Assembly: GCA_910587035.1 (NCBI GenBank)
Contig: CAJUMQ010000009.1
Span: 16,534 to 80,533, forward strand
Length of the DNA stretch: 64,000 nucleotides
Direction: 5' to 3'
Source of the DNA: an uncultured Desulfovibrio sp.
GTDB lineage: Bacteria; Desulfobacterota; Desulfovibrionia; Desulfovibrionales; Desulfovibrionaceae
Shown: piece after piece, positions 18,485 to 28,148 of the stretch
How positions within the stretch are numbered: the stretch's first letter is position 1
How the letters are laid out: every line of letters starts with the position of its first letter
Position numbers and translations under genes: made by a program
The notes under the pieces: generated by a model
The model's database searches: none
What the model was told of the DNA's origin: nothing
Seen by the model: only the letters and a program-made list of their open reading frames with translations

Positions 18485-20905
18485 TTATATGTCCAGATCC
18501 TGCACAGCAAGAGCATTGCGCTCTATGAAATCCCGCCTGGGCTCAACACGCTCGCCCATCAGCTCCTCAAAGGCATCCGAGGCGGAGATGGCATCATCCA
18601 CGGAAACCTGCAGCAATGTGCGGTTTTCGGGATTCATTGTTGTGGTCCACAACTGATCGGGATTCATCTCTCCAAGACCCTTGTAGCGCTGAATATTTAT
18701 GCCTTTGCGGGCCTCATTCAGCACCATCTCCAGCAGCATGAAAATATTCTGGGCGCTTTCCTGCCCATCCTTGCGCATGAGAGTAAAGTTCAATCCTCCG
18801 CATTCATCCCTGAGACTGGCGAATTTTTGCCATGTGTTGCGGTAAAGTCTGGATGCGAAAAACTCCCTCCCCCGTCTGGTCTGGTGCCTGCCGGAATTTT
18901 CAAAAATGGCAAAAATCCTTTCCTCGCCATCCTCGGCATTTATCTCCCTCTCGATGGTGATGGCGTATCCCTTGTCGCGCAGCCACTGGCCAAAGGCGCT
19001 CTCCCTGTCACCTGTCATAAGATCAAAATTATCCTGATCAACGCGGACAGGGCAGGTCACAAGCGCCAGGAACAGTTCTCTTGGCGTTCCGCCGCTTTCG
19101 GCCTCGGCAACTCTTTTTTCCAGATCCTCAATTCTGCGCATCAGATCAATGAGCGAACCAGTGGAAAACTTTTTGCCATTTTCTGCAACAACCGAGACAT
19201 CCTGGCCCACGCGGGAAAGAAGAAATTCATTTAAGCCGGTATCGTCCTTGATGAACTTTTCAAAGCGAGAATTATGCACACGGTAAAGGGGAGGCTGCGC
19301 AATGAAGACAAAGCCCTTTTCCACCATTTCCTGATACTGGCGAAAGAAAAAGGTGAGTAACAGGGTGCGGATATGTGCGCCGTCCACATCCGCATCGGTC
19401 ATGATAACAATTTTATGGTAGCGCAATTTGTCCAGATCAATGTCATCCTTGCCAATGCCTGCGCCCATTGCGGTTATAAGCGCCTTGACCTCCTTGTTGG
19501 CAAGCATCTTGTCAAAACGGGTGCGCTCCGTATTAAGAATTTTGCCGCGCAAGGGGAGTATGGCCTGATTTTTTGGGTTGCGCCCCTGTTTGGCCGAGCC
19601 GCCTGCCGAATCACCCTCCACGATAAACAGCTCGGATTCGGCTGGATCCTTGCTTTGGCAATCCGCAAGCTTGCCGGGGAGGGAATTGTCCGAAAGAGCG
19701 CCTTTTCTGCGCACCAGCTCCTTGGCGCGCCTGGCTGCCTCACGCGCCCTGGCCGCGTCAACAGCCTTGTCAATGATGGCGCGAACATCCTTGGGATTTT
19801 CCTCAAAGAAAATATTGAGCTTTTCATACACCGCGCCAGCCACCATACCGGCAATCTCACTGTTGCCAAGCTTGGTTTTTGTCTGGCCCTCAAATTGAGG
19901 CTGCGGGAGCTTGACGCTGATGACGGCTGTGAGCCCTTCACGAACATCATCACCGGTAAGGGCGGCATTTTTCATTTTTTTCAGGAGATCCTGCTGCCCT
20001 TTGATATAGCCATTGATGGCCCTTGTTAGAGCGGTGCGAAACCCCACAAGATGGGTGCCGCCTTCCTTGGTGCGGATATTGTTGGCAAAGGTGAGTATGT
20101 TTTCCTTGTAGCCGCTGTTGTATTGCAGGGCAAACTCAACATTCACATTTTCCGCCAGACTGTTGCCGTCAATAATGTTATGTATGCCCTGCTCGCCGGA
20201 GTTGAGATCGCCGACAAACTGCTTTAATCCGCCCTCCGCATGAAATACATGTTTTTCGCCACTGCGTTCATCTACGCATTCAATTGAAAGGCCGCTGTTG
20301 AGATAGGCAAGCTCCTCGAAACGCTTTTTGAGAATCTCATACGAAAACTCCTGCACCTCAAAAATTTCCTCATCAGGCTTGAACCGGACTGTGGTGCCAT
20401 GACCCTCCACGTCCTCGCCAATGACAGTGAGCTCATCCTGGGGAATACCCTTGCGATAATGCTGGCGGTATCTTTTGCCATCCCTGCGCACTATGACATC
20501 AAGCTCCTCGGAAAGGGCATTGACGCAGGAAACACCCACCCCGTGCAGGCCGCCGGACACCTTGTAGCTGTCATTGTCGAACTTGCCGCCCGCATGAAGC
20601 TTTGTCATTACCACCTGAACCGCGGGCACGCCTTCCTTGGGGTGGATGTCCACAGGAATGCCGCGGCCATTGTCCCTTACGGTGACGGAGTTGTCAGCAT
20701 GCAAAGTCACGCTTATCCGGGTGCAATAACCGGCCATGGCTTCATCGATTGAATTGTCAACCACTTCATATACCAGATGATGCAGGCCCCTGGAATCGGT
20801 TGAGCCTATGTACATGGCAGGCCGCTTGCGAACAGCGGACAAGCCCTCGAGCACAGTTATCGATGATGCGTTGTATCCGTCATTGCCTTTGATTTCGGGA
20901 GCCAT
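18485..20905 (-). CDS. gyrB: DNA gyrase subunit B
   Basis: ATPase subunit of gyrase. GHKL ATP-binding motifs are clear: EVVDNSIDEAMAG, DNGRGIPVDIHPKEG and GGLHGVGVSCVNALS; the TOPRIM region gives FIVEGDSAGGSAKQGR and MTDADVDGAHIRTLLLTF. The length of 806 residues matches the long gram-negative type with the inserted domain near residues 540-700. The ATG at 20905 (MAPEIKG) has an AGAGGA ribosome binding site 6 bases away, so the upstream in-frame ATG at 20926 is not used. Confidence 0.98.
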   Translation of the reverse strand: MAPEIKGNDGYNASSITVLEGLSAVRKRPAMYIGSTDSRGLHHLVYEVVDNSIDEAMAGYCTRISVTLHADNSVTVRDNGRGIPVDIHPKEGVPAVQVVMTKLHAGGKFDNDSYKVSGGLHGVGVSCVNALSEELDVIVRRDGKRYRQHYRKGIPQDELTVIGEDVEGHGTTVRFKPDEEIFEVQEFSYEILKKRFEELAYLNSGLSIECVDERSGEKHVFHAEGGLKQFVGDLNSGEQGIHNIIDGNSLAENVNVEFALQYNSGYKENILTFANNIRTKEGGTHLVGFRTALTRAINGYIKGQQDLLKKMKNAALTGDDVREGLTAVISVKLPQPQFEGQTKTKLGNSEIAGMVAGAVYEKLNIFFEENPKDVRAIIDKAVDAARAREAARRAKELVRRKGALSDNSLPGKLADCQSKDPAESELFIVEGDSAGGSAKQGRNPKNQAILPLRGKILNTERTRFDKMLANKEVKALITAMGAGIGKDDIDLDKLRYHKIVIMTDADVDGAHIRTLLLTFFFRQYQEMVEKGFVFIAQPPLYRVHNSRFEKFIKDDTGLNEFLLSRVGQDVSVVAENGKKFSTGSLIDLMRRIEDLEKRVAEAESGGTPRELFLALVTCPVRVDQDNFDLMTGDRESAFGQWLRDKGYAITIEREINAEDGEERIFAIFENSGRHQTRRGREFFASRLYRNTWQKFASLRDECGGLNFTLMRKDGQESAQNIFMLLEMVLNEARKGINIQRYKGLGEMNPDQLWTTTMNPENRTLLQVSVDDAISASDAFEELMGERVEPRRDFIERNALAVQDLDI

Positions 20906-21188
20906 TAATAATCCTCTATGCTGCACATAACAGTTTGCATGCCATCATTATAATATAATAATATAGCATGTATCAGCTGAAATTGCCTAATTTCAACCAT
21001 ACGCGCCGGCGTTTAGCAGAAAAATTCAATTTTTCCGCTCACTCTTGCACAGACGCTTCAAAAGAAACGCCTCACATTCGCCAATTTTCAATCGGCAAAT
21101 TCTCTAAAATACAAAACCGCAACAAAGTCCGGGGATTAATCCGAACGCACTTAAAAATTAATAATCAGGCAAACCATACACCATACGG
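20906..21188. other. AT-rich intergenic region between dnaN and gyrB
   Basis: No gene. It is strongly AT-rich, with a TATAATATAATAATATAG run near 20950, and holds one copy of a short dispersed repeat (about 21061-21107) whose partner lies at 34080-34124. No consensus DnaA box (TTATCCACA) is present, so it is not proposed as an origin. Confidence 0.5.
21061..21107 (+). repeat. Dispersed intergenic repeat, copy A
   Basis: About 47 bases sharing AGAAxCGCCTCxxATT, then TTTTCAATCGxCAAAT and CTCTAA with the sequence at 34080-34124, at roughly three-quarters identity with a one-base gap. Both copies lie outside genes in the same orientation. Confidence 0.45.
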
Positions 21189-22334
21189 CTACATATTTTC
21201 CTCTTCATAAAAAATTTCAGTCGATGGCTTCATTGGCATTATTATAACTATATAATCCAGATCCTCGTCCCCTTTTATGCCGCATGGGCCCTCCTCGCCA
21301 GTAAGCATCATCTTAACTTTACCGGATGCAAAATGGCCAAAAATATCAAGAAGATTTCTGGCCGGAAAAGTTATGGCCGGCACCGAGCCATCATACTCGA
21401 CCTCCATGGTTTCCGTAGCGGAACCATTCTCTGGCCCTCTGGCGGACAATGACATTTCATTGCCAGAAAAATTGAATGAGACATTCTTGTTAAATACCTG
21501 AATGCGGCCAAGGGCATCCATGGCCTCCTGACGGGACAGGTCCAGCACCGCATATTCGCCATTTTCACCGAACTTGGACAAAAAGACGTTGTAATCCGGA
21601 TAGGAATGGGAGAATCTTGGGAGGGACAGCATCTCCGCCCCGTCCATCCTTCTTAAATATAAGCGTTTTTCCGTCAAATTCAATTCTATCTCATCGCCTC
21701 CTAGCCATTTTTTTATGTCCGGTAGATATTTTTTCTGGATTAGCAGTCCGTCTGGAGCCAGCATGGCAGACAGCTCGTCATTAATAAAAGACACCATGGC
21801 GAACTGATGACCATTAAGGCCGCAGGCCTCTATGCGGCCATTGTCTCCTGGCTTGAAGTACAGACAGGCGATGGCATCCTTGGCATCGTCATCATCTATG
21901 CAGAAAGAGACTTTCTCCAAAATATCCATAAAGAGATCGCCTGCCCAGCGCACTGCGCCATCTTCCGGAAATGGCGAGACATCCTGATACCATTCCGGAT
22001 TGCTGACAGGCAATTTATAGTTGCGCCTGCCCTGCTTGAGCAGGAGATTGCCACTTTGAGGATCAAGAGACATGCTTATCACACCGGATGGCAGCTGCCG
22101 CACAAGATCCACAAATGCGCGTCCCTGTACGCCCACGAGCCCTTCTTCCTCCACTTCCGCAGGATAACGGCCAGTAAATTCTATATCCGCATCCGTTGTC
22201 ATGATCGCCAGACTGCCTTTGGAGGCCTTGAGCCAGATGGAGCGCAGATATGCTGCCCCGGCTTTGGCTGGGATTATTCCAGCTGCCTTTTGCAGGCCCT
22301 CAGCGATTTGTTCCTTGTTTACCGCTAACTTCAT
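21189..22334 (-). CDS. dnaN: DNA polymerase III sliding clamp (beta subunit)
   Basis: Ring-shaped processivity factor of the replicative polymerase; 381 residues in three similar domains. The N-terminus MKLAVNKEQIAEGLQKAAGIIPAK and the central VQGRAFVDLVRQLP and FTGRYPAEV stretches fit the family, as does the C-terminal YIVIIMPMKP. The position between dnaA and gyrB in the order dnaA-dnaN-gyrB-gyrA supports the call. The sequence is divergent from enteric clamps. Confidence 0.93.
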   Translation of the reverse strand: MKLAVNKEQIAEGLQKAAGIIPAKAGAAYLRSIWLKASKGSLAIMTTDADIEFTGRYPAEVEEEGLVGVQGRAFVDLVRQLPSGVISMSLDPQSGNLLLKQGRRNYKLPVSNPEWYQDVSPFPEDGAVRWAGDLFMDILEKVSFCIDDDDAKDAIACLYFKPGDNGRIEACGLNGHQFAMVSFINDELSAMLAPDGLLIQKKYLPDIKKWLGGDEIELNLTEKRLYLRRMDGAEMLSLPRFSHSYPDYNVFLSKFGENGEYAVLDLSRQEAMDALGRIQVFNKNVSFNFSGNEMSLSARGPENGSATETMEVEYDGSVPAITFPARNLLDIFGHFASGKVKMMLTGEEGPCGIKGDEDLDYIVIIMPMKPSTEIFYEEENM

Positions 22335-22511
22335 TTTATACCTCAGGCTTATTAGTATTAAAAAAAATATATTTAAAAAATTGTTGTTATTGGCTTTGGC
22401 ACTTTGTGCGTTACCTGTATAACATGTTGATTTTTCAATTTATACCGATGAATCTTACATAATCTGTTCGCGTACTTTGGCGCCATTTGACGGCTATGAC
22501 GCCATGGCTGT

Positions 22512-23870
22512 TCAGGATTTTTCGAGCTCCGCCTCAATTTCTGTCAGCAAATTGTGCATATTTTTGTCAGTTAAAACCTGTGTCTCAACCTTTTTCACCG
22601 CATACATGACGGTGGTGTGATCCCTGTCGCCAAAAAGCCGCCCCAGTTCAGGGTAGGAAAGACCCAGCTTGCGCCTGCAGAGATACATGGCAATCTGTCT
22701 GGCAAGCACATATTCCGGCTTGCGAATCTGCCCAAGCAGGTCATCTACTTTCAACCCAAGCTTATGGCTGACATTGCCAAGTATGTGGTTCCAGTCCGGT
22801 GTCTTGTCGCGTTTGCCAATGCCGAGCATTTTTTCAATGTCCGTCATTTTGGGCTTGCGTCTGTTCAGTTTGGCAAAAAAATCGATTTTTCGCAAAATAC
22901 CGGCTATCTGCGAAATTCTCAAAGTTTTTCTGGCTATTAAAAGCATCTGCTCGCGTGTGAATCGATACTGCGACTGTTGGGCCGCATATTCCAGATAGCG
23001 CAGGCGCACATCAAGATCCGGCTCCCGCAACTCAAAAATCAGGCAGCCCTCCAGGCGGGATCGCAGCCTGGGCGCGAATTTGTCTGTATCAGGAGCGCTG
23101 AAGGTGGCAGCGAGCACAATCCGGCTGCGGGTTGCATGGACATCCGGACTTTTTGTGCCAATGTCCTGCACGCCATCAAGAACACTTGCCAGAACATTTT
23201 GCAGGTCTTCGTTTTGTGTAAGGTCCTGCACATCATCCACAAGCAGAAAATCATGCCATAGCCAGTATAATCCGGCACTTGCGTGGTTTAGCGCATGATT
23301 TTGGCAAAATGTTCTGGCGACAGCTTTTTCACCCTTCAGGCCCTGGCATAGCAAATATTCATGGAGGGAATTAAGCAGATGGGTTTTGCCGGACCCACTT
23401 GGGCCGCATAGAAAAATGGACATGGGGCCACTGTCATCTCCAGCGTCGCCTCCAGTGGCAATCTGTCTCAATGCAGCCAGAGGCTGATAGTTTTTTTCGT
23501 TGGCTATGAAATCATGAAAGATATCCTTTTTTCCCAACACTGTCGCGTCACGATTTTTATTGTGTCCTTGAACGCGTTTTGGGAGAAATGGACTTAAATC
23601 TGGCAAGTTGCCGACAGCCCCTATATAGTCAATACGGGATTTGGCAGGCAGAATATCAGAAACGAGCCTTTCAAATTTTACTTGCCAGTTATTCCGAAAC
23701 CAATGGGAAAAATGGCTGTGCGCGAAGCCGACCTGAATCGAGTTCTCCCCTACGCGCAGCTCAAGGCCAGCCAGCCAGGATATGGATTCCCCTCTTTCCT
23801 CAAGTTTGTCGCGAATGGCGGCTTTTAAATCCTGTCCGGAAAATTCCGCAGCTGGCACTTGCCTGTTCAT
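22512..23870 (-). CDS. dnaA: Chromosomal replication initiator DnaA
   Basis: AAA+ initiator that melts the origin. The Walker A GPSGSGKTHLLNSL, Walker B FLLVDDVQDL, and the C-terminal DnaA signature GDRDHTTVMYAVKKVE are present. The N-terminal domain is not the usual one: it reads SWLAGLELRVGENSIQVGFAHSHFSHWF rather than the canonical domain I. The 452-residue length is normal. Only 14 bases separate its ATG from the stop of the alanine symporter gene upstream on the same strand, so no origin lies directly before it. Confidence 0.93.
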   Translation of the reverse strand: MNRQVPAAEFSGQDLKAAIRDKLEERGESISWLAGLELRVGENSIQVGFAHSHFSHWFRNNWQVKFERLVSDILPAKSRIDYIGAVGNLPDLSPFLPKRVQGHNKNRDATVLGKKDIFHDFIANEKNYQPLAALRQIATGGDAGDDSGPMSIFLCGPSGSGKTHLLNSLHEYLLCQGLKGEKAVARTFCQNHALNHASAGLYWLWHDFLLVDDVQDLTQNEDLQNVLASVLDGVQDIGTKSPDVHATRSRIVLAATFSAPDTDKFAPRLRSRLEGCLIFELREPDLDVRLRYLEYAAQQSQYRFTREQMLLIARKTLRISQIAGILRKIDFFAKLNRRKPKMTDIEKMLGIGKRDKTPDWNHILGNVSHKLGLKVDDLLGQIRKPEYVLARQIAMYLCRRKLGLSYPELGRLFGDRDHTTVMYAVKKVETQVLTDKNMHNLLTEIEAELEKS

Positions 23871-23884
23871 ATTACGGTTTGAAG

Positions 23885-25282
23885 TCAGTCGGATGCTGAT
23901 TTAATCCTGGTTCCAGGCGCCTGTGCCAGCAGTGTCTCAAATTCATTCAGATGCTTTACCACCACCTTGTGGAGAGCCCACAGAGCAATGAGGTTAGGAA
24001 GCACCATGAGACCATTAAAAAGATCTGCCAGTTGCCAGACAAAATCTACATGCAGCATGGAGCCACAGGTGACGAACAGGATGGCAATTATTCTGTACAC
24101 CCCCACGCCATGTCCATTAAAGAGGAAGCGAACATTCTGCGCCCCAAAGAAATACCAGCCAACTATGGTGGAAAAGGCGAAAAAGAACAGGCATATGGCT
24201 ACAAATGCCTGCCCTGGCGTGCCCATATCAACAGTATATGCCGCCTGTGTGAGTTTGATTCCTGTCAGGGCGTCCGGTCCAAAGCTGAGAGTCCCAGAAA
24301 CAAGAATGACCATGCCTGTGAAGGTTATGATCACAAATGTTGTAAATACGCCAAACATGGCCACCAGACCCTGCTGGCACGGATGCTCAACCTTGGCGAC
24401 TGCATGCGCATGAGGGGTTGAGCCCATGCCGGCTTCATTGGCAAAAAGGCCTCTGGCTACGCCATAACGCATTGCCTCGCGCATGGTTATGCCGGTGGCT
24501 CCTCCTAGTATGGCCTGAGGATCAAAGGCAGCCTTAAAAATCATTGAAAAAGCTGGCAAAATCGCGTGCCCATGCTCAAAAAGCACATAACTGCCACCGA
24601 TTATGTATAAAAAGGCCATGGTGGGCACCAGTTTTTCCGTAACACTGGCAATTCTGCCAATGCCGCCAATAAAAACCAGGGCGGCCAAAAGCCCGGTGAC
24701 GATGCCGACAGCAATTTTATTAAATCCAAATGCGCCCTCACAGGCCTCGGCAATGGTGTTTGCCTGTACCATATTGCCGATGAATCCAAGGGCGACAATA
24801 ATGGCTATGGCAAAGAATATGGCCAGAGGTTTGGCCTTTTCTCCCATGCCACGGGTTATGTACCAGGCTGGCCCACCCACCACGTGGCCTTCGCTGTCTT
24901 TTGTTTTATATACTTGGGCCAGGACGGCTTCGGCAAAAATGGTGGCCATGCCAAAGAAGGCAGCCAGCCAGAGCCAGAGAAGAGCTCCAGGGCCGCCAAG
25001 AACAATGGCAGTGGCGGTGCCCGCAACATTGCCTGTGCCAACCTGGGCGGCAATGGCTGTTGCCAGGGCCTGGAAGGAGCTCATGCCTGCATTGTCGGCA
25101 CGTTTTCCAAAAAGCGATGCTCCCCCGCATATGTAGCGCAAGGCAAGACCAAATTTGCGGATTTGCACAAATCTCAGGCGTATGGTGTAGAAGAGTCCCG
25201 TGCCGCATAGCAGGGGAACAAGGAAAAGGGTACCCCATAGAAAACTGTTAAAGTCTGTCACCCAGCGGGTTAATTCAACCAT
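23885..25282 (-). CDS. Sodium:alanine (AGCS family) symporter
   Basis: Sodium-coupled amino-acid carrier of the inner membrane, probably for alanine or glycine. It has around ten hydrophobic segments and the family stretches SSFQALATAIAAQVGTGNVAGTATAI near residue 68 and FAEAVLAQVYKTKD with GGPAWYITRGMG soon after, then GLFANEAGMGSTPHAHA. Length 465. It is transcribed toward dnaA with a 14-base gap, which is an unusual neighbour for dnaA. Confidence 0.93.
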   Translation of the reverse strand: MVELTRWVTDFNSFLWGTLFLVPLLCGTGLFYTIRLRFVQIRKFGLALRYICGGASLFGKRADNAGMSSFQALATAIAAQVGTGNVAGTATAIVLGGPGALLWLWLAAFFGMATIFAEAVLAQVYKTKDSEGHVVGGPAWYITRGMGEKAKPLAIFFAIAIIVALGFIGNMVQANTIAEACEGAFGFNKIAVGIVTGLLAALVFIGGIGRIASVTEKLVPTMAFLYIIGGSYVLFEHGHAILPAFSMIFKAAFDPQAILGGATGITMREAMRYGVARGLFANEAGMGSTPHAHAVAKVEHPCQQGLVAMFGVFTTFVIITFTGMVILVSGTLSFGPDALTGIKLTQAAYTVDMGTPGQAFVAICLFFFAFSTIVGWYFFGAQNVRFLFNGHGVGVYRIIAILFVTCGSMLHVDFVWQLADLFNGLMVLPNLIALWALHKVVVKHLNEFETLLAQAPGTRIKSASD

Positions 25283-25525
25283 TGGATTCTCGTTGTCGTG
25301 GAGGTTTACAATATTTGCGGCACAGGCAATGCCAAGGACTTATCCATTGCGGACAGGGCATTGTCTGCTTTTTAAAATGTAAAAGCACCTGCTATGGAAA
25401 ATGGAGGCGGTCAGTGTCGCTTAAAGCCAAAATTGTCAAAATCCCCACCGGATTGAATGCCGCAACCGATGGCGCTGGCAAGGCAAAATACACTTTTTTT
25501 GGTTAATTAAAAAACTTGACATCAG

Positions 25526-27019
25526 CTAATCCACCGGAGTGCCCTGCGCCCTGTATTCATTCAGCTTGTTGCGCAATGTGCGCACGGAGATGCCAAGCAG
25601 TTCGGCCGCCTGGGTGCGATTGCCACTGGTGGCCACAAGTCCTTTGGCTATCATTATTCTTTCCATTTCATGAAGAGGTATGACGGACCCACCGAAAGCT
25701 TCAGGCAGGGCAGTGAGAGAGCCGGCCTTTTCCCCAATTATGCCTGTATGCAAGCTGGCGCCATCTCCGGCATTTTCCGGGCAAATGTCGCTGTCGTCTT
25801 CCTGATCATCCTTTTCGCCCACTTCCTCATCAAAAAGGGGCCAGTCATCACTTTCCAGCAGAAAATGCGCAGGTGCAATATCCTGGCCATTGGCCAGCAG
25901 CACTGCCCTTTCCATGAGATTTTGCAGCTCGCGCACATTTCCTGGAAAGGAATATTCCTTAAGCCAGCGCGCGGCCTCCATGGACAGCCCACATGGGGGC
26001 AGGCTGTATTCGCGCACGTACATGTCAACAAAAAATCTCGCGAGTTCAAGCACATCGTTGCCACGATCCCGCAGGGATGGCAGGCGCAGGGGAATGACAT
26101 TGAGCCTGAAATAGAGATCCTGACGAAATTTGCCCTGCTTGACCCAGTCTTCAAGATCCCTGTTGGTAGTGGCGAGAACGCGAACATCAACCGAGACAGT
26201 TTCAGCGCCGCCAACCCTGTCTATCTCTCCCTCCTGGAGCACGCGCAGAAGTTTGGCCTGCAGGGCAAGATCCATCTCCGATATTTCGTCCAGAAGGATG
26301 GTGCCTCCGCTTGCTAGTTCGAATCTGCCAAGCTTGCGGGCTATGGCTCCGGTAAATGCGCCTTTTTCGTGTCCAAAAAGTTCGCTTTCAAGTAGATGCT
26401 CGGGCAGAGCTGCGCAGTTGACGGCCACAAAGGGTCCATTGGCGCGTTTGCTGTGGGCATGCAGATAACGGGCGAACATTTCCTTGCCAGTACCGGATTC
26501 GCCGGTGATTAGTACCGTGGCCTTTGATGGCGCCACCTGCCTGGCAAGCTGCATGACCCTGGCTATGGCAGGGTTGCGGCCCACAATTTTGGGCTGGGCG
26601 CTCTTTTTATTGTAATCCGGTTTGTGGCCGCCAAGAGTGCTGATGGATGGTACAGGAAATGGAGCAGGAGTCTCCTTGAGCATGGCAATCACCTTGTCCG
26701 CTTCCACGGGCTCCAGCCAATAGTCTTTTGCGCCAAGGCTCAAATATTTTTCAGCATCTTCTGGGCTCCCCCGTTCAGACATTATGATGACAGGCGGAAA
26801 ACCAGGGTTGTCAGCGGCATATGCCAGCAAATCCTCAACCCTGTATCCCGGCAGCTGTGTCCTGGAAAACACAAGAGCGGGTTCCTCCTTGCGCACGGCG
26901 GAAATAGCGGCTTTTAAATTTTCCGCTATTCCAAGCTCAATGCTGGCATCACGCAAGGGTGTAAAGAGTGAAGTGACTGCCTTTGATGGTGCGATAAATA
27001 GCAAACGATGGTTGGCCAT
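25526..27019 (-). CDS. Sigma-54-dependent transcriptional regulator with degenerate receiver
   Basis: Enhancer-binding activator of sigma-54 promoters. An N-terminal receiver-like domain (about residues 1-125) is followed by the AAA+ domain with Walker A GESGTGKEMF, the sigma-54 contact loop GAFTGA, and GGTILLDEIS, and by a Fis-type helix-turn-helix (GNRTQAAELLGISVRTLRNKL). The receiver lacks the usual phosphoacceptor aspartate: the expected place reads VFSRTQLPG. It may therefore be controlled by something other than phosphorylation. The ATG at 27019 (MANHR) begins the recognisable domain; the frame is open to 27226. Target genes are not evident. Confidence 0.9.
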   Translation of the reverse strand: MANHRLLFIAPSKAVTSLFTPLRDASIELGIAENLKAAISAVRKEEPALVFSRTQLPGYRVEDLLAYAADNPGFPPVIIMSERGSPEDAEKYLSLGAKDYWLEPVEADKVIAMLKETPAPFPVPSISTLGGHKPDYNKKSAQPKIVGRNPAIARVMQLARQVAPSKATVLITGESGTGKEMFARYLHAHSKRANGPFVAVNCAALPEHLLESELFGHEKGAFTGAIARKLGRFELASGGTILLDEISEMDLALQAKLLRVLQEGEIDRVGGAETVSVDVRVLATTNRDLEDWVKQGKFRQDLYFRLNVIPLRLPSLRDRGNDVLELARFFVDMYVREYSLPPCGLSMEAARWLKEYSFPGNVRELQNLMERAVLLANGQDIAPAHFLLESDDWPLFDEEVGEKDDQEDDSDICPENAGDGASLHTGIIGEKAGSLTALPEAFGGSVIPLHEMERIMIAKGLVATSGNRTQAAELLGISVRTLRNKLNEYRAQGTPVD

Positions 27020-27107
27020 GCAGTTTTTTATCTTTTCATTGCCTGTAATGCAAGGAAGGCAGACTGGCAACTTTACGAAAAAATCAAAAAAAGTTAGTAT
27101 CTGCCGC
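27020..27107. promoter_or_regulatory. Divergent promoter region
   Basis: 88 bases between the divergently transcribed sigma-54 regulator (minus) and the VKOR-like gene (plus). It must hold both 5' regions if both starts are right. No clear -24/-12 or -35/-10 pair could be singled out. Confidence 0.35.
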
Positions 27108-28109
27108 ATGACAAGAAACCATGCAGTGCTTGCCGGGCCATTCTCAATCGCCCTGTTTGGCATTATATTTTGCGTGTGGAGCGCTTTTGGCAATGATGTC
27201 AATTTTTGTGTGACCACCGGATGCACACTCTATCAGGACTTCACCATTGCCGGCATATCCCTTTGGTGGTTTGGCACAGCGTCCTTCACCATCCTCGCCG
27301 GATGCTCCCTGCTGGGGCAGGCCGGAGCCGGAAAAAAACTTGCCGCCCTGTTTCTGTTTGGCGATATATGCCTTCTGCTCCTCATGGCTGTCACAGCGCC
27401 ATGCGTCAGCTGCCTCGTGGCGGCGCTTCTTTTTGCCCTGTGCTATTTTCTTTTCCGCAGATCAGATTTTTTTGCCCGGTCGCAGAAGCAGCCGGCGGTT
27501 CCCGGACGTTCCATGCTCCTCCTGGTCTGGACTTTGCTTTTTTTCATAAACATAGGGCAGGTGGCGCGTTCCCAGCTGGATGTCTGGCCAATTCTTGACG
27601 AAAGCGGCGATGCGCATATGCGCATGTTTTTTTCCCCATCCTGTAAATATTGCATTGAGGGCATAAATGTGCTCTCAGGCAACGTGAATACGGCATTTTA
27701 TCCTGTGGCGGAAAATGATGCGGACATTTTCCGTCTTGCCAAAATTAAGGAATTTCTGGATCAGGGCATGAGCCTTGCCGAGGCCATGGGCCAGAGCGAA
27801 GATGTCGAGGCTGGTAGTTTTCTTTCATCGCTCAGGCCTGAATTTTTGCTGCTTCGGTTACGCCTGCTAATTAACAAAGCGCATATATTTGGAGCCGGTT
27901 CCAGCGGCGTTCCATTTTTTGAAATACGCGGCCTGCCCCCATCAGTGCAGGCAAAGGTAGAGGAAAGAGGCCGTAAACCGGCGTTTCGCGCAACAGATCC
28001 AAATGGAAGATATTCCGGATCTCAGAATCCTCCAGATGAGCGACTCCCCATGGAGCTTGGTGATTTTGGACAATGTGGTGGCGCCGAGCCCTGTCCTCCA
28101 GGTAATTAA
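27108..28109 (+). CDS. VKOR-like membrane oxidoreductase with thioredoxin-like C-terminus
   Basis: Probable disulphide-handling protein. The N-terminal membrane part has four hydrophobic segments; loop cysteines Cys34 and Cys39 (FCVTTGCTLY) and the membrane CVSC pair (Cys99/Cys102) are arranged as in vitamin K epoxide reductase homologues, which reoxidise thiol oxidoreductases. After residue 160 a soluble part begins with MRMFFSPSCKYCIEG, a thioredoxin-fold CxxC (Cys179/Cys182). The family call is by motif spacing only. The ATG at 27108 is chosen; the frame is open to 26784 but that overlaps the divergent gene. It is followed after 39 bases by the ppiD-like gene, another envelope-folding factor. 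Confidence 0.6.
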   Translation: MTRNHAVLAGPFSIALFGIIFCVWSAFGNDVNFCVTTGCTLYQDFTIAGISLWWFGTASFTILAGCSLLGQAGAGKKLAALFLFGDICLLLLMAVTAPCVSCLVAALLFALCYFLFRRSDFFARSQKQPAVPGRSMLLLVWTLLFFINIGQVARSQLDVWPILDESGDAHMRMFFSPSCKYCIEGINVLSGNVNTAFYPVAENDADIFRLAKIKEFLDQGMSLAEAMGQSEDVEAGSFLSSLRPEFLLLRLRLLINKAHIFGAGSSGVPFFEIRGLPPSVQAKVEERGRKPAFRATDPNGRYSGSQNPPDERLPMELGDFGQCGGAEPCPPGN

Positions 28110-28148
28110 ATCCGATTTTTTTCCTCAAAAACATGGCGGTAAATGTTC

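Noticed and set aside
20906..21188. Replication origin in the dnaN-gyrB gap
   Set aside because: AT-rich but without DnaA boxes.
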